NCBI RefSeq assembly: GCF_005886805.2
Contig: NZ_CP045429.1
Location: 2,326,501-2,390,500 of the forward strand
Origin: Pseudoalteromonas rubra
GTDB taxonomy: Bacteria; Pseudomonadota; Gammaproteobacteria; Enterobacterales; Alteromonadaceae
Length of the DNA stretch: 64,000 nt
Direction: 5' to 3'
The notes below the pieces were generated by a model. The model was given only the letters and a program-made list of their open reading frames with translations, did not search any database and was not told the origin of the DNA. Positions within the stretch are counted from its first letter, which is position 1, and each line of letters begins with the position of its first letter. Position numbers and translations under genes: made by a program. Below, piece after piece: positions 21,652 through 30,270 of this stretch.

Positions 21652-21819
21652 ATGAACCATTTAAATCTTAAAACGAAGAAGCTCAAAAATTTGACCAGCA
21701 ACGAAACGCTTGCCAAACAAGCAACACGATTTATCGCAGGCGGCAGTTCACATACTAATGTGTGCATTAACTCTGTACAACAATGCAGAACCGGTGGTAC
21801 CGACGGTATGCCTGGTTAA
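21652..21819 (+). CDS. Putative RiPP precursor peptide with GG leader
   Basis: A 55-codon gene. The leader is rich in Lys, Asn and Leu (MNHLNLKTKKLKNLTSNETL) and ends in TRFIAGG. This is the layout of double-glycine 'natural product precursor' leaders described mainly in Bacteroidetes and some gammaproteobacteria. The 24-residue candidate core is rich in Ser, Thr and Cys (two Cys, three Ser, three Thr) and Gly, suitable for lanthionine, azoline or disulfide formation. A plausible promoter and an AAGAAG site precede it. No LanB/LanM, radical SAM or peptidase-transporter gene is nearby, so any maturation would be encoded elsewhere. The family match is from pattern memory. Confidence 0.6.
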   Translation: MNHLNLKTKKLKNLTSNETLAKQATRFIAGGSSHTNVCINSVQQCRTGGTDGMPG

Positions 21820-22232
21820 TAACTATAAATAAGAGCGCGCTCTTTCTACTTTCACCAAAGGAAACTCCAAACAAAGCTGATTCTGATAAATTTGCGCGAC
21901 AAGGCCAGACAGGCAGATTTTCCCCTGTGGCCGATGGGCTATATCCGTGTTTTGAGTGCCAAGTACACCACTCTGATTTGATTCCTAAATTAGGGCAGTC
22001 ATTCTAAACACCACAGAAAAAATCCATAGCGTATTTTTAGACTTTCAAAATGGTTTACTGTCTCAAATAGCGACTTGAAAGGCGCTCGTTTCAGCCTTCC
22101 CAGTAGCGCATATTATATAGCACTCATCCTCATTAAAGTCTTAAAAATTGGCTTCAAATCTGAGTTCACTATGTGTGTAACTATCATCTAAACTCTTTTA
22201 TAGGTAATAAAACATCTGTATATCGAGTTTAC
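21820..22232. other. Intergenic region after the RiPP-like gene
   Basis: A short palindrome AAGAGCGCGCTCTT followed by a pyrimidine tract (21831-21848) may be a weak terminator for the precursor gene. The rest is AT-rich with only short unsupported frames; no maturation gene is present. Confidence 0.45.
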
Positions 22233-22634
22233 ATGTCAGATTTCAATACACACGGTCAGTGGCGTTGCAAGACTATTTACAACAATATTATACGTGTAGA
22301 GAGCACAGGAAGCTTCAATAAAGAAGGGTATCAAGAGATAGTTGATGACATTAAGGAGCAAATAAACTTATCTCATTTAACTAGGTATGCAATCCTTTTC
22401 TATAACTATGAGTACGAAGGTGCCACTATTGATGCATACCAGTTTGGGGCGCAAGCTATGGCACACTTTTTTGATTCAGGATGTGTCGCTTTTGCAAATG
22501 TTGACAATTGCAGCTGGAGTATAGAGGTTGAAGTCAGGTTCGCGGATTACAGAAAAGATGTTGAGCAGATGTTTAAAGCTTTCACAGACGAAAGAGATGC
22601 TATTAATTGGCTTAAATCTGTTCTTGATACCTGA
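22233..22634 (+). CDS. Unknown small soluble protein (possible STAS/SEC14-like fold)
   Basis: A 133-residue protein I do not recognise with certainty. It starts MSDFNTHGQW and has an alternating strand/helix pattern (CKTIYNNIIRVESTGSFNKEGYQEIVDD split over residues 12-40) ending FKAFTDERDAINWLKSVLD. A closing 'F.D...A..WL' helix is typical of SpoIIAA/STAS-like proteins, so that fold is a guess. ATG 22233 is preferred over GTG 22173, which adds a stretch without a ribosome site. Codons are more AT-rich than in the neighbours. Confidence 0.6.
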   Translation: MSDFNTHGQWRCKTIYNNIIRVESTGSFNKEGYQEIVDDIKEQINLSHLTRYAILFYNYEYEGATIDAYQFGAQAMAHFFDSGCVAFANVDNCSWSIEVEVRFADYRKDVEQMFKAFTDERDAINWLKSVLDT

Positions 22635-22777
22635 CGAAGTGACACCAGCACTCATCAGTGATGAACAAGTTTTCAAAACAAGGGCACACAAGTAACGCTC
22701 ATATGCCCTCACTAGGGTAGCAGTTAAACCGCTGTCCTTACTGCTCCCTGCCACTGGCAAGTTTTTAGCTGACTGAC

Positions 22778-25414
22778 CTAGTTAACATCATAACGCCCCG
22801 TCAGCGTAGCGCCACTGAACATAGGATCGGCGCTCAGCAAGATATAGTAAACACCGCCACTCGTTGTACTAAAATGACAGGATTCACGGTTACCGACTTT
22901 CCAGGGACGACAGTCATAGTCTGTTTTACTTGCCTCGCTACCAAACTTCACATGCAAGTCCAGCTCCCCTGTTCCGCCTTTGGTGCTGAAGGTAACATTA
23001 GTCGCGCTAGCAGGCACCGTCATGGTATACATCAATTGACCACTATCAGACACATTAACAGGGACAGCGACCCCATTTTGCAGTTCATTTTCACCCGCAA
23101 TAGGCTGCTGAATATATCTGGCTAACAAAGTAGCATTTTGATAGCCCGTTTCGGTGCCAACCGCAATATAGTGCCAACCTTTTTCGATGTTATCTAACAC
23201 CAGGGTTTCATCATTACTGGGCCCTGTTGATTCATGGGTATAACGCCAGCCGTTATCCGGACGGCCATACTCATAATAAAGATCCGCATTGCCCGTGCCA
23301 TGGCGTAGCGTGATCTCCAGAGAAACTTTTTGTAGCCCTTCGGGCACGTAAATGGGGTACTCTTTAAGCTGTCGGGTATCTGTACCTGACAAACACCTGG
23401 CCTGACCCGCCTGTGTTCTGTCAGACGCTAACTGCACCCCACAGGCATTGATGCCAACCTGATCATTCCCCTGAATGTCATCAACATTCACAGGCTCCAC
23501 TGGTGAGGGAGGACGCGTGGTATCAATAACACACCCTGTCGACTCTACATGTGTCAGCCAGTTTGAAAACTGGTCGTCATACAACTTCTGAGCGACCCAT
23601 TTGTCTACCAGCTCAGAGCGGTACCGCGCGAAGTCCCCCTCCTTAAACAGCCTCAGCATATCAAAGAACGCGGCGTTTTGTTGCTCGTACATAAAACGTG
23701 TTGCCAGGTAGCCCCAGTCGTAGATCCTTGTTTGCCCCACCCCATACTCGTTGCTGAATATAGTGGAAAGTGAATAAGTCCCCTTTCTGGCCTCTTCAAC
23801 AGCATAAGGGTTACAGTTCTTCAGCGAGCTATATTCCGCAATCCCTTCACCAAACCAGACTGTACGACCTGCACTATTACTATCGTGAAAGTCGCCTTTT
23901 GAGATATAACGCCCTTCCAGATAGTGAACATACTCATGCCGCAAATTCCAGATGTCAAAAACCGGGCGCTCAGATACATGTTCATAAGCATAAAAGGTAG
24001 CCTGATCGCCCGGCGCGGACGGATCTCCCTCCCGATAAGTTCCCCCATTGCTAGTGCTGACATTAAACAGCACTCCACCGTATGTGACCCACTCTTTTTT
24101 ATCATTGAATATCACCATTCTGAGCGAATCATTGTCATCCGGTGTAACAGGGACCCGATCAGTGCGCAACAGTTGATGAAAGTGGTCTTCATGAGCCTTG
24201 AGGGAGTTACAGGTCCATGCCAGCTGCTCCGCAGTCATATCCTGTGCCCAGATAAACAGATTACCTGACGGGCACGTTAGGCGATTACCAAGTACCTGGG
24301 TAATGATCTCCTGTGGCTTATCACACACCGCGTAAGTCTCACACTGACGATTGTAATTGATCGATTCGAGCACAGCCAGGTAGAGCGTCCGTTCACGGTC
24401 CGTTTTTAGCGGTCCGTAACTATTCAGTATACGTGTGATCTCAGTACGTAACTTGGGTTCTAACTGGGCAAAGTGAGCTTGTTGTTCTCCACGATAAAAA
24501 TTAACCAGTTGATATCCCAGATTGAATAGGTGGTAATCGTTGGCTGACTTACTCAGCCAATTCAGGTTGTCATTAACGAAACCGGTAATTGCATCTATCA
24601 GATCATGTGTATGCTGTTGTGAACGACAGCTAGTATCACGCGCACAGTCATTCAGAACTTGCCAGAATAAAGGGGTTGCTGAGCGACCCCAGTCATTAAT
24701 ATGCTCATAGGACTCATCGTACCTGGCTAACAGACCAAGCGTCAGTGGCACCAAAAACTGCCCTATTTGTGCATTTTTAATGATGCCCGTCGCGCTGCGG
24801 ACCAGTTGTGCGTTGGTTGCAGTTTTATCAAAGAAGTGTTCATTGGCGTAGAGAATATTGATTGCACTTACCATAGCTTGCTGCGTCGTCGGGTTCACAA
24901 AACGTCTGAAGTCGTAATATGCATAGGCTTTTAGCCAGTAAAATAGATCGCTAAGATAAGCAACGTCTGTCTGGCCGTCATAATCAGCTAGCCGAGTGTT
25001 CAGCTCATTGACAACGGTCGCAAAATTAGCATCGGTGTAGGCCCCCAAAGTCAGGGTTTCAGGCCTGTCATTAAATAAGGTATCGATACAAACCTTACCA
25101 TGACTTCTTATCGCCTCTAGAAAAACAGAACCACTGAGATGACTGAATACCTCATCGGGGCAGCTGGTTGAAGTCGAAAGCGCATTACTGAAAGACATAA
25201 AGGCACGGCTTGCAAAAGGCAGTTCTGTTTTCGGTGTGATTTGCTTGTTACTGTGCATTGCGTCCGCTTTATACTCAGTATCGGCATGGGTATGCGCAAA
25301 GTCGACAGCGTTAAAGTCATTTATGGGTGTCGCTGTTTCTCTGTCACCATGGGCCCAGCCAGAGGCTGAGCTTAGAGCAATGACCAGAGGTGTCATCTTG
25401 ATTACTTTATACAT
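22778..25414 (-). CDS. Secreted microbial collagenase, peptidase family M9
   Basis: An 878-residue exported protease with a signal peptide (about 1-21, ending GWA). Residues about 85-400 match the M9 N-terminal activator domain. The catalytic region holds the zinc motif HEYVH (493-497) in LRHEYVHYLEGRY, with candidate third ligand Glu523 or Glu527 in WFGEGIAEYSS. After about residue 650 come two pre-peptidase C-terminal (PPC) beta-domains; the last carries YDCRPW and a CHF segment. The architecture matches Vibrio-type collagenases, which degrade native collagen and gelatin. It lies just downstream of a second secreted protease gene on the same strand. Confidence 0.92.
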   Translation of the reverse strand: MYKVIKMTPLVIALSSASGWAHGDRETATPINDFNAVDFAHTHADTEYKADAMHSNKQITPKTELPFASRAFMSFSNALSTSTSCPDEVFSHLSGSVFLEAIRSHGKVCIDTLFNDRPETLTLGAYTDANFATVVNELNTRLADYDGQTDVAYLSDLFYWLKAYAYYDFRRFVNPTTQQAMVSAINILYANEHFFDKTATNAQLVRSATGIIKNAQIGQFLVPLTLGLLARYDESYEHINDWGRSATPLFWQVLNDCARDTSCRSQQHTHDLIDAITGFVNDNLNWLSKSANDYHLFNLGYQLVNFYRGEQQAHFAQLEPKLRTEITRILNSYGPLKTDRERTLYLAVLESINYNRQCETYAVCDKPQEIITQVLGNRLTCPSGNLFIWAQDMTAEQLAWTCNSLKAHEDHFHQLLRTDRVPVTPDDNDSLRMVIFNDKKEWVTYGGVLFNVSTSNGGTYREGDPSAPGDQATFYAYEHVSERPVFDIWNLRHEYVHYLEGRYISKGDFHDSNSAGRTVWFGEGIAEYSSLKNCNPYAVEEARKGTYSLSTIFSNEYGVGQTRIYDWGYLATRFMYEQQNAAFFDMLRLFKEGDFARYRSELVDKWVAQKLYDDQFSNWLTHVESTGCVIDTTRPPSPVEPVNVDDIQGNDQVGINACGVQLASDRTQAGQARCLSGTDTRQLKEYPIYVPEGLQKVSLEITLRHGTGNADLYYEYGRPDNGWRYTHESTGPSNDETLVLDNIEKGWHYIAVGTETGYQNATLLARYIQQPIAGENELQNGVAVPVNVSDSGQLMYTMTVPASATNVTFSTKGGTGELDLHVKFGSEASKTDYDCRPWKVGNRESCHFSTTSGGVYYILLSADPMFSGATLTGRYDVN

Positions 25415-25448
25415 GTTGTTGTCTCATTTAGTTGTGTTGTTATATGGT

Positions 25449-25477
25449 GGGCGCAGCTAACCCTCAAGACTGCGCCC
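25449..25477 (-). other. 5'-leader hairpin of the collagenase gene
   Basis: An 8-bp perfect GC-rich stem (GGGCGCAG with CTGCGCCC) around a 13-nt loop lies between the upstream terminator and the collagenase start. It has no T-run on the minus strand, so it may be a leader structure affecting mRNA stability. Confidence 0.4.
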
Positions 25478-25483
25478 GATGGG

Positions 25484-25519
25484 TGTAAAAACAAATAAGC
25501 CACACTGGCGTGTGGCTTA
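25484..25519 (-). terminator. Terminator of the M43 protease gene
   Basis: A 10-bp perfect stem (TAAGCCACAC with GTGTGGCTTA, 4-nt loop) is followed on the minus strand by TTTGTTTTTAC, 11 bp past the stop of the M43 gene. Confidence 0.8.
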
Positions 25520-25529
25520 GGGCTAGGGG

Positions 25530-28500
25530 TTAGTGTGGGCGGCAGCCTGCTACGTCGTAGTCGACAACTATGGTGGCGCCGAGCGAATTGCCGGACATCA
25601 CCAGGTAGCCCCAGTAACGTGACTGTTCATTAATCTCATAGAACAGACACTGCTGATTGCCATCTTTAACGGAAACCGCATCATGGTCGCTGCCATCGGC
25701 TTTGGGCCAGTGGCCGTCACCGAAGAAAACGCGAGTATCGGCGGGCACATTGATTAGCGTGATTGCCACGGTTTTTGGGCCCCGGTCCATGCCTGCAAAT
25801 GAGTAGCCTCGGGTACTATTGATACAGTGGGGTTCGCTTGGCGTCAGGCGTCTCGTTGTTGCGCCATCTTGATCCACACACGCATCCATTAGTGGTTCAT
25901 GATCAACATTCACTGTCACTGTAGCGCTGGCTGTCATATTGTCATTGTCAGTGACGGTCAACGAAACCTGATAGATACCCGCCTGAGTGTAGCTATGATT
26001 TGGATTTGCAAAATTGCTCTGTGTACCATCGCCAAAGTCCCACTGATAGGCGGTGATCTGGCCAAATTCATCATCAGAACCTGCACTGCTAAATGACACA
26101 GTCTGACCAATCTGGATCTGTGAACTAAGTACCGCAGCACGTGCAACCGGTGGCTGAGGTGCTGGGAGAGTGTTAGAGCAATTGGCAAAGCTACACAATT
26201 CTTCCATGGCTGTTACATCTGCACTGTCTATTACACCATCACCATTAATGTCAAAAGTGCTGTCTAACGGCTGGTTGGCGGCAATGGCGTCGCGAACAGC
26301 ATTGATGTCATCGCTGTCCACGTTACCATCTTCATCAAAGTCGCCAATTGGCAATACCCTAATGATCACTTGCGTACTGCTAGTTGCACCTTTGTCGTCG
26401 GTCACCGTAAGACTAACGGGATAGCTGCCAGTCCGACTGAAATGATGAGTGATAGTTTCTCCGGTATGGGTCGTGCCATGACCAAGATCCCACAAGTAAG
26501 TTACTAGTTCACCGTCCTGATCGCTTGACTGACGTCCATCCAGTACAACCTGTTCCCCAGCTCTGACGGTCTGATTACCACCAGCATTCGCTACAGGTAA
26601 ACGATTTGGCGCTGAGTGGTCGGCATCACGGTGGATATCATAGTACGCTCTGAAGCGCAGCGATTCATAATCCTTGAACGGGTCAATCATCACGTTAAAC
26701 ACACCACCTTGTTCAAACTGACACAATTCGGTCTGATTTGGCGCCTCCCAGGGACGGCAATCATACTGAGATTTAGACACTGCCTGATTTCGACTAACAT
26801 GAATATCCGGGTCTCCTTTGTAACGCTCGACCAGCTCAAAGGTTACCAGAGACGCCGCATCCGGTACTGCAAACTCATAGTTATAAGTCTGCCCACCAGC
26901 ACTGGCCGCCAGGTTCAGCTCGTCAGCTAGGTAAATACGCTTACAGTCTTCACATAAAGGGGCATCTTCAGGAGATAGCTCAGTGATCACTGCACTGGCA
27001 TGTGCTGTGCTTTGATTCCCGGCATTGTCAGTAACCGTAAGGCTAACCGGATAAGTACCGGTCATTGTGTAAATATGGTCGACTTCTGCTTGAATGCTTT
27101 GCGTCCCATCGCCAAAATCCCACAGAAATGAGACTATCTCACCATCTGGATCGTTAGAACCAGCGCTTGAAAACTCAAGTGCGTGGCCTACCGCTTCTAC
27201 GCGCGATTGGCCGTTGATATTCGCGAATGGTAGTTGGTTTTGCGTATCTGCTATTTCATAATACACCTGAATGCTGGCATTGGTGTAAGTTTCAAAGGGA
27301 TCGATAATCACTTCAAAATCGCCTCCGCCCTCAAACTCACAGTATTCAGTGATCCCTTTCCAGGTGAAAGGTCGGCAATCAAATTGTGTTTTTGAAACCG
27401 CCCTGTCCTTGGCCACGTACATATCCAAATCGCCATTTCTCTTGATTGACCCATCTGCCATCTTCGGCCCCTGATAACCACCGGGGACGACAACCACAGT
27501 ACGGGTAGCCTCTTGCGGTACACTGAATTGGAAGTCAAAGGTTTTACCGGCACGGTCCGGCCAGGAAGCATTGTTCTTATTCGCCCATAGGCCATCGAGT
27601 TTAAACAAGGAATAACGATGCTCACCCTCATTGAGATAAGGATCTTCACCCTGGATCACACTCAGCGTGGTATCACTGTAAGCAGTAAAAGCATGAACAG
27701 AGGCAAAATAGGAGGAATGGACATCTGGTGTATCTACCGTAACCGCTTCGCTATCTCCTGCACTGTTAAACGAGATCAGGTCGGCTACCCATTGACCTTC
27801 ATCGTTTGCCGGTGGTGTTGGTACCTGACCTTTTGATACATACAAATCCGGGTCTTCGCTGTGACCATTGAGATAAAACAAGATATTGTGCGCGTTATAC
27901 GGCAAATTTATCTCAAAAGTCTCCACCGTATCTTTGCCAGCAAAAGGAATTTGATAACTGGCCAGTACCTCTCCCTGCGGTTCCACATCTAACCCCGAGT
28001 TACCATCCCACGGATGACCTGAGTCGCTGACATACTGAGACAGACCTGTTTTGATCAGGTTATCGTTAGACCACAAGGTGTTTCTGGCAGGGTTATGTAG
28101 TGCTGCAGTCATGCGAGATACCTGCTCACGCGTAAACATGGCGTAGTTGTCTGAGTAGTGCATGAAATTTTCGGTATTGGTAGCCTGCCCCAGACAGTTA
28201 GGTGCATTATTCTGCATTTCACTGGGCATAGACATCTGAGGTGTATCGCAGCTACGGTCTCCGGTTGAATGACAAAACGCTTCGTTTGTAATTGAACACT
28301 GCTTAGTTTCAAAGGTGTGGATCAGGTTAAGCCAATGGCCAAATTCATGGGTCAGTACCGAGCGAAAATTTTCACTGGTGTTGTTACCTACATAATGGCC
28401 GTTATAGACGACTCGTGCGGTATTTTCCTCAGTCATCGCTAATTCCGGATACCAGGCAACACCGGAATTAGTCTCCTTACCATCATCATACAAGTCATGC

Positions 28501-29171
28501 ATGAGATACACATTCATATAACTGAAGTTGTCCCAGGCATCAGCCTGTATTTTCGCCAACGTTTCATCATCATGATTGCCGTAGCCAGTCTGATCATGGC
28601 TATAGCGCACAATGCCATTAGTCGGTTTGCCCTGAGGGTCTTTACCCGCCAGCACAAATTCGATATTCAAATTTTCACGGATCGCCTGAAACTGAGGAGA
28701 GACCTCAGGTGAGTCAACCGACAACCCCAGAAAGTCATTATTTAACTTAGTCAGCGCATCCTGTATTTTCTCGTCAGTCAGACACTTCTGGCTGGAATCG
28801 CTGCAGTTGTAGGCGTCACCGTATACATGGAACACAACTGGGATATAGTAGCGCCCCGCCACTGCGGTGCTATTGTGCAATAGCTCGGGCGACAATGGCG
28901 TACTTTGTGCTGCTACCATCATGGGCTGTGCAAATGGTGCCATCACCCCCACAGGTTGCTTAGCTGCAGATTTTTGCAATTTTGCCCAATCCTGACCGTT
29001 GTGATCCGCGCCACAGCTGGGTATGAGCGTGTCCTGAGGCCACTCACTATGCGCAAGTTTCGCTTCAACTGCGTTCGTCTCGGTGCTGGCATGTTTGACG
29101 CTTGCATGCACGGTTAAAGGTGTAATACAGGCACTAAACGAGCATAGCCCCGCAATAATGCGTTTCTTCAT
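25530..29171 (-). CDS. Large secreted M43 metalloprotease with PPC-like, PKD and dockerin-like modules
   Basis: A 1213-residue exported protein with signal peptide MKKRIIAGLCSFSACITPLT to about residue 23. The pappalysin-like M43 domain (about 105-370) has the metzincin zinc motif HEFGHWLNLIH (His275, His279, His285) and the Met-turn NFMHYSDNYAMFT. Then follow two PPC-like beta-domains, a PKD domain (WDFGDGTQS), a third PPC-like domain, a second PKD, a dockerin-like pair of EF-hand loops (DFDEDGNVDSDD and DINGDGVIDSAD), a third PKD and a unique Cys-containing C-terminus. The PPC units share the signature SK.Q.DCRP with the neighbouring collagenase. It probably degrades extracellular protein, perhaps cell-surface or matrix-bound. 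Confidence 0.9.
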   Translation of the reverse strand: MKKRIIAGLCSFSACITPLTVHASVKHASTETNAVEAKLAHSEWPQDTLIPSCGADHNGQDWAKLQKSAAKQPVGVMAPFAQPMMVAAQSTPLSPELLHNSTAVAGRYYIPVVFHVYGDAYNCSDSSQKCLTDEKIQDALTKLNNDFLGLSVDSPEVSPQFQAIRENLNIEFVLAGKDPQGKPTNGIVRYSHDQTGYGNHDDETLAKIQADAWDNFSYMNVYLMHDLYDDGKETNSGVAWYPELAMTEENTARVVYNGHYVGNNTSENFRSVLTHEFGHWLNLIHTFETKQCSITNEAFCHSTGDRSCDTPQMSMPSEMQNNAPNCLGQATNTENFMHYSDNYAMFTREQVSRMTAALHNPARNTLWSNDNLIKTGLSQYVSDSGHPWDGNSGLDVEPQGEVLASYQIPFAGKDTVETFEINLPYNAHNILFYLNGHSEDPDLYVSKGQVPTPPANDEGQWVADLISFNSAGDSEAVTVDTPDVHSSYFASVHAFTAYSDTTLSVIQGEDPYLNEGEHRYSLFKLDGLWANKNNASWPDRAGKTFDFQFSVPQEATRTVVVVPGGYQGPKMADGSIKRNGDLDMYVAKDRAVSKTQFDCRPFTWKGITEYCEFEGGGDFEVIIDPFETYTNASIQVYYEIADTQNQLPFANINGQSRVEAVGHALEFSSAGSNDPDGEIVSFLWDFGDGTQSIQAEVDHIYTMTGTYPVSLTVTDNAGNQSTAHASAVITELSPEDAPLCEDCKRIYLADELNLAASAGGQTYNYEFAVPDAASLVTFELVERYKGDPDIHVSRNQAVSKSQYDCRPWEAPNQTELCQFEQGGVFNVMIDPFKDYESLRFRAYYDIHRDADHSAPNRLPVANAGGNQTVRAGEQVVLDGRQSSDQDGELVTYLWDLGHGTTHTGETITHHFSRTGSYPVSLTVTDDKGATSSTQVIIRVLPIGDFDEDGNVDSDDINAVRDAIAANQPLDSTFDINGDGVIDSADVTAMEELCSFANCSNTLPAPQPPVARAAVLSSQIQIGQTVSFSSAGSDDEFGQITAYQWDFGDGTQSNFANPNHSYTQAGIYQVSLTVTDNDNMTASATVTVNVDHEPLMDACVDQDGATTRRLTPSEPHCINSTRGYSFAGMDRGPKTVAITLINVPADTRVFFGDGHWPKADGSDHDAVSVKDGNQQCLFYEINEQSRYWGYLVMSGNSLGATIVVDYDVAGCRPH

Positions 29172-29268
29172 CTTGTTGTATCCTTGTTGTTGATATGTAG
29201 TGCTTTTTACAGCCTGCCCTTGGATTGTCGGTACGGGCTAGCATTCTTTGTTGTTCTGGTGTAACTTT

Positions 29269-29311
29269 GGGTGCAATCACGCACCCGACTGCTATGCCAC
29301 CTTGGTGGCAT
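29269..29311 (-). terminator. Two tandem hairpins at the end of the sugar-oxidation operon
   Basis: GGGTGC-AATCAC-GCACCC (29269-29286) and the near-palindrome ATGCCAC-CTTG-GTGGCAT (29294-29311) sit between the last operon gene and the M43 gene. Neither has a clear T-run. They probably limit readthrough or form part of the protease leader. Confidence 0.45.
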
Positions 29312-29352
29312 TAACAATGAAAAAGGTCTAATTTATGTAGTTGTGCGCTGAC

Positions 29353-30252
29353 TTAATTAGTCAGTCGGGTAATGATGTTATCCAATCCTTTTTTTGATAC
29401 CTGAACTGCCTCCAGCTGAGTTAACCCATCCGGATATTCTTCCTGCTCCAGTACCAGCCATTGCGTTCCTCCTCTTGTGACGTTGGCGTAGATAACCGCT
29501 GACCAATCAGTGATATCCTGACCGATAAGGGGCTTCTTATTTGTCACAGTTGCAGGATATTTGGCTTTAAAGTGTGTCGTAATGGTTCTGTTCGGATAGC
29601 GATTGATATAAGCCACGGGATTTTTTCCAGCGTACTGGGCCCATCCCACATCTAGTTGCAATACAAAGTCTTCAGGCGTATTTGCAGCAATGTAATCCCA
29701 GTACGTGTTGTTTTTGTATGGCACCAGCTCGCGGTCATGATTATGAAAACCAAAACGCATCCCTTTATCCCGCATTTTTATCGTTACTTTATTTAGCTCT
29801 GCTACAAAAGATTCTATCGTCTCGGCCTGCTCTGCCCGTTTATCACTGGGCACTATTATCATAGGACTGCCCAACTGCTGATAAAATGCGACTGTTTTCT
29901 CGAACTTGTCGTCGGTTAAATCACGCATCTTCACGTGTGCACCACTTACCTCAAGACCAAGAGATTCCAGATAGCGTTTTAACCCCTGCGGATCATTGTC
30001 ATAAGGGCCAAAGTCTCCGGCAAACTCAACCGCATCAAACCCCATTGCCGAGATTGCTTCCAATGTACCCTTAAAGTCCTTCTTCAGCGTATGATTGACC
30101 GACCATAACTGCACACTAATTGCGGGGATCTGTGACCGTTCAAGACGCAAAACCGCTTGATTGTCTTCGTCGCGAGTGTCCAGTTGCCCGTTACATGCAG
30201 TTAGCAACCCAGCGCATACCAGCGTTGAGAGAAAGCGTTTAAAAAACGTCAT
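29353..30252 (-). CDS. Sugar phosphate isomerase/epimerase-type TIM barrel lipoprotein
   Basis: A 299-residue lipoprotein with signal and lipobox LLTAC (Cys20), Asn at +2. The body is a xylose-isomerase-like TIM barrel: IPAISVQLWSVN at the first strand, MGFDAVEFAGDFGPY, FGFHNHDRELVPY and LQLDVGWAQYAGKNPVAYI, which include the usual His/Glu/Asp metal ligands. Relatives act on keto-sugars, inososes or 3-keto-glycosides rather than phosphosugars. Being exported, it should work beside the periplasmic GMC dehydrogenase encoded 18 bp upstream. Exact reaction unknown. Confidence 0.8.
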   Translation of the reverse strand: MTFFKRFLSTLVCAGLLTACNGQLDTRDEDNQAVLRLERSQIPAISVQLWSVNHTLKKDFKGTLEAISAMGFDAVEFAGDFGPYDNDPQGLKRYLESLGLEVSGAHVKMRDLTDDKFEKTVAFYQQLGSPMIIVPSDKRAEQAETIESFVAELNKVTIKMRDKGMRFGFHNHDRELVPYKNNTYWDYIAANTPEDFVLQLDVGWAQYAGKNPVAYINRYPNRTITTHFKAKYPATVTNKKPLIGQDITDWSAVIYANVTRGGTQWLVLEQEEYPDGLTQLEAVQVSKKGLDNIITRLTN

Positions 30253-30270
30253 AGTAAGTACCTTTATTAT

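Noticed and set aside
21783..22007. 74-residue plus-strand frame overlapping the RiPP-like gene
   Set aside because: No ribosome site or recognisable composition; it overlaps the better-supported 55-codon frame.
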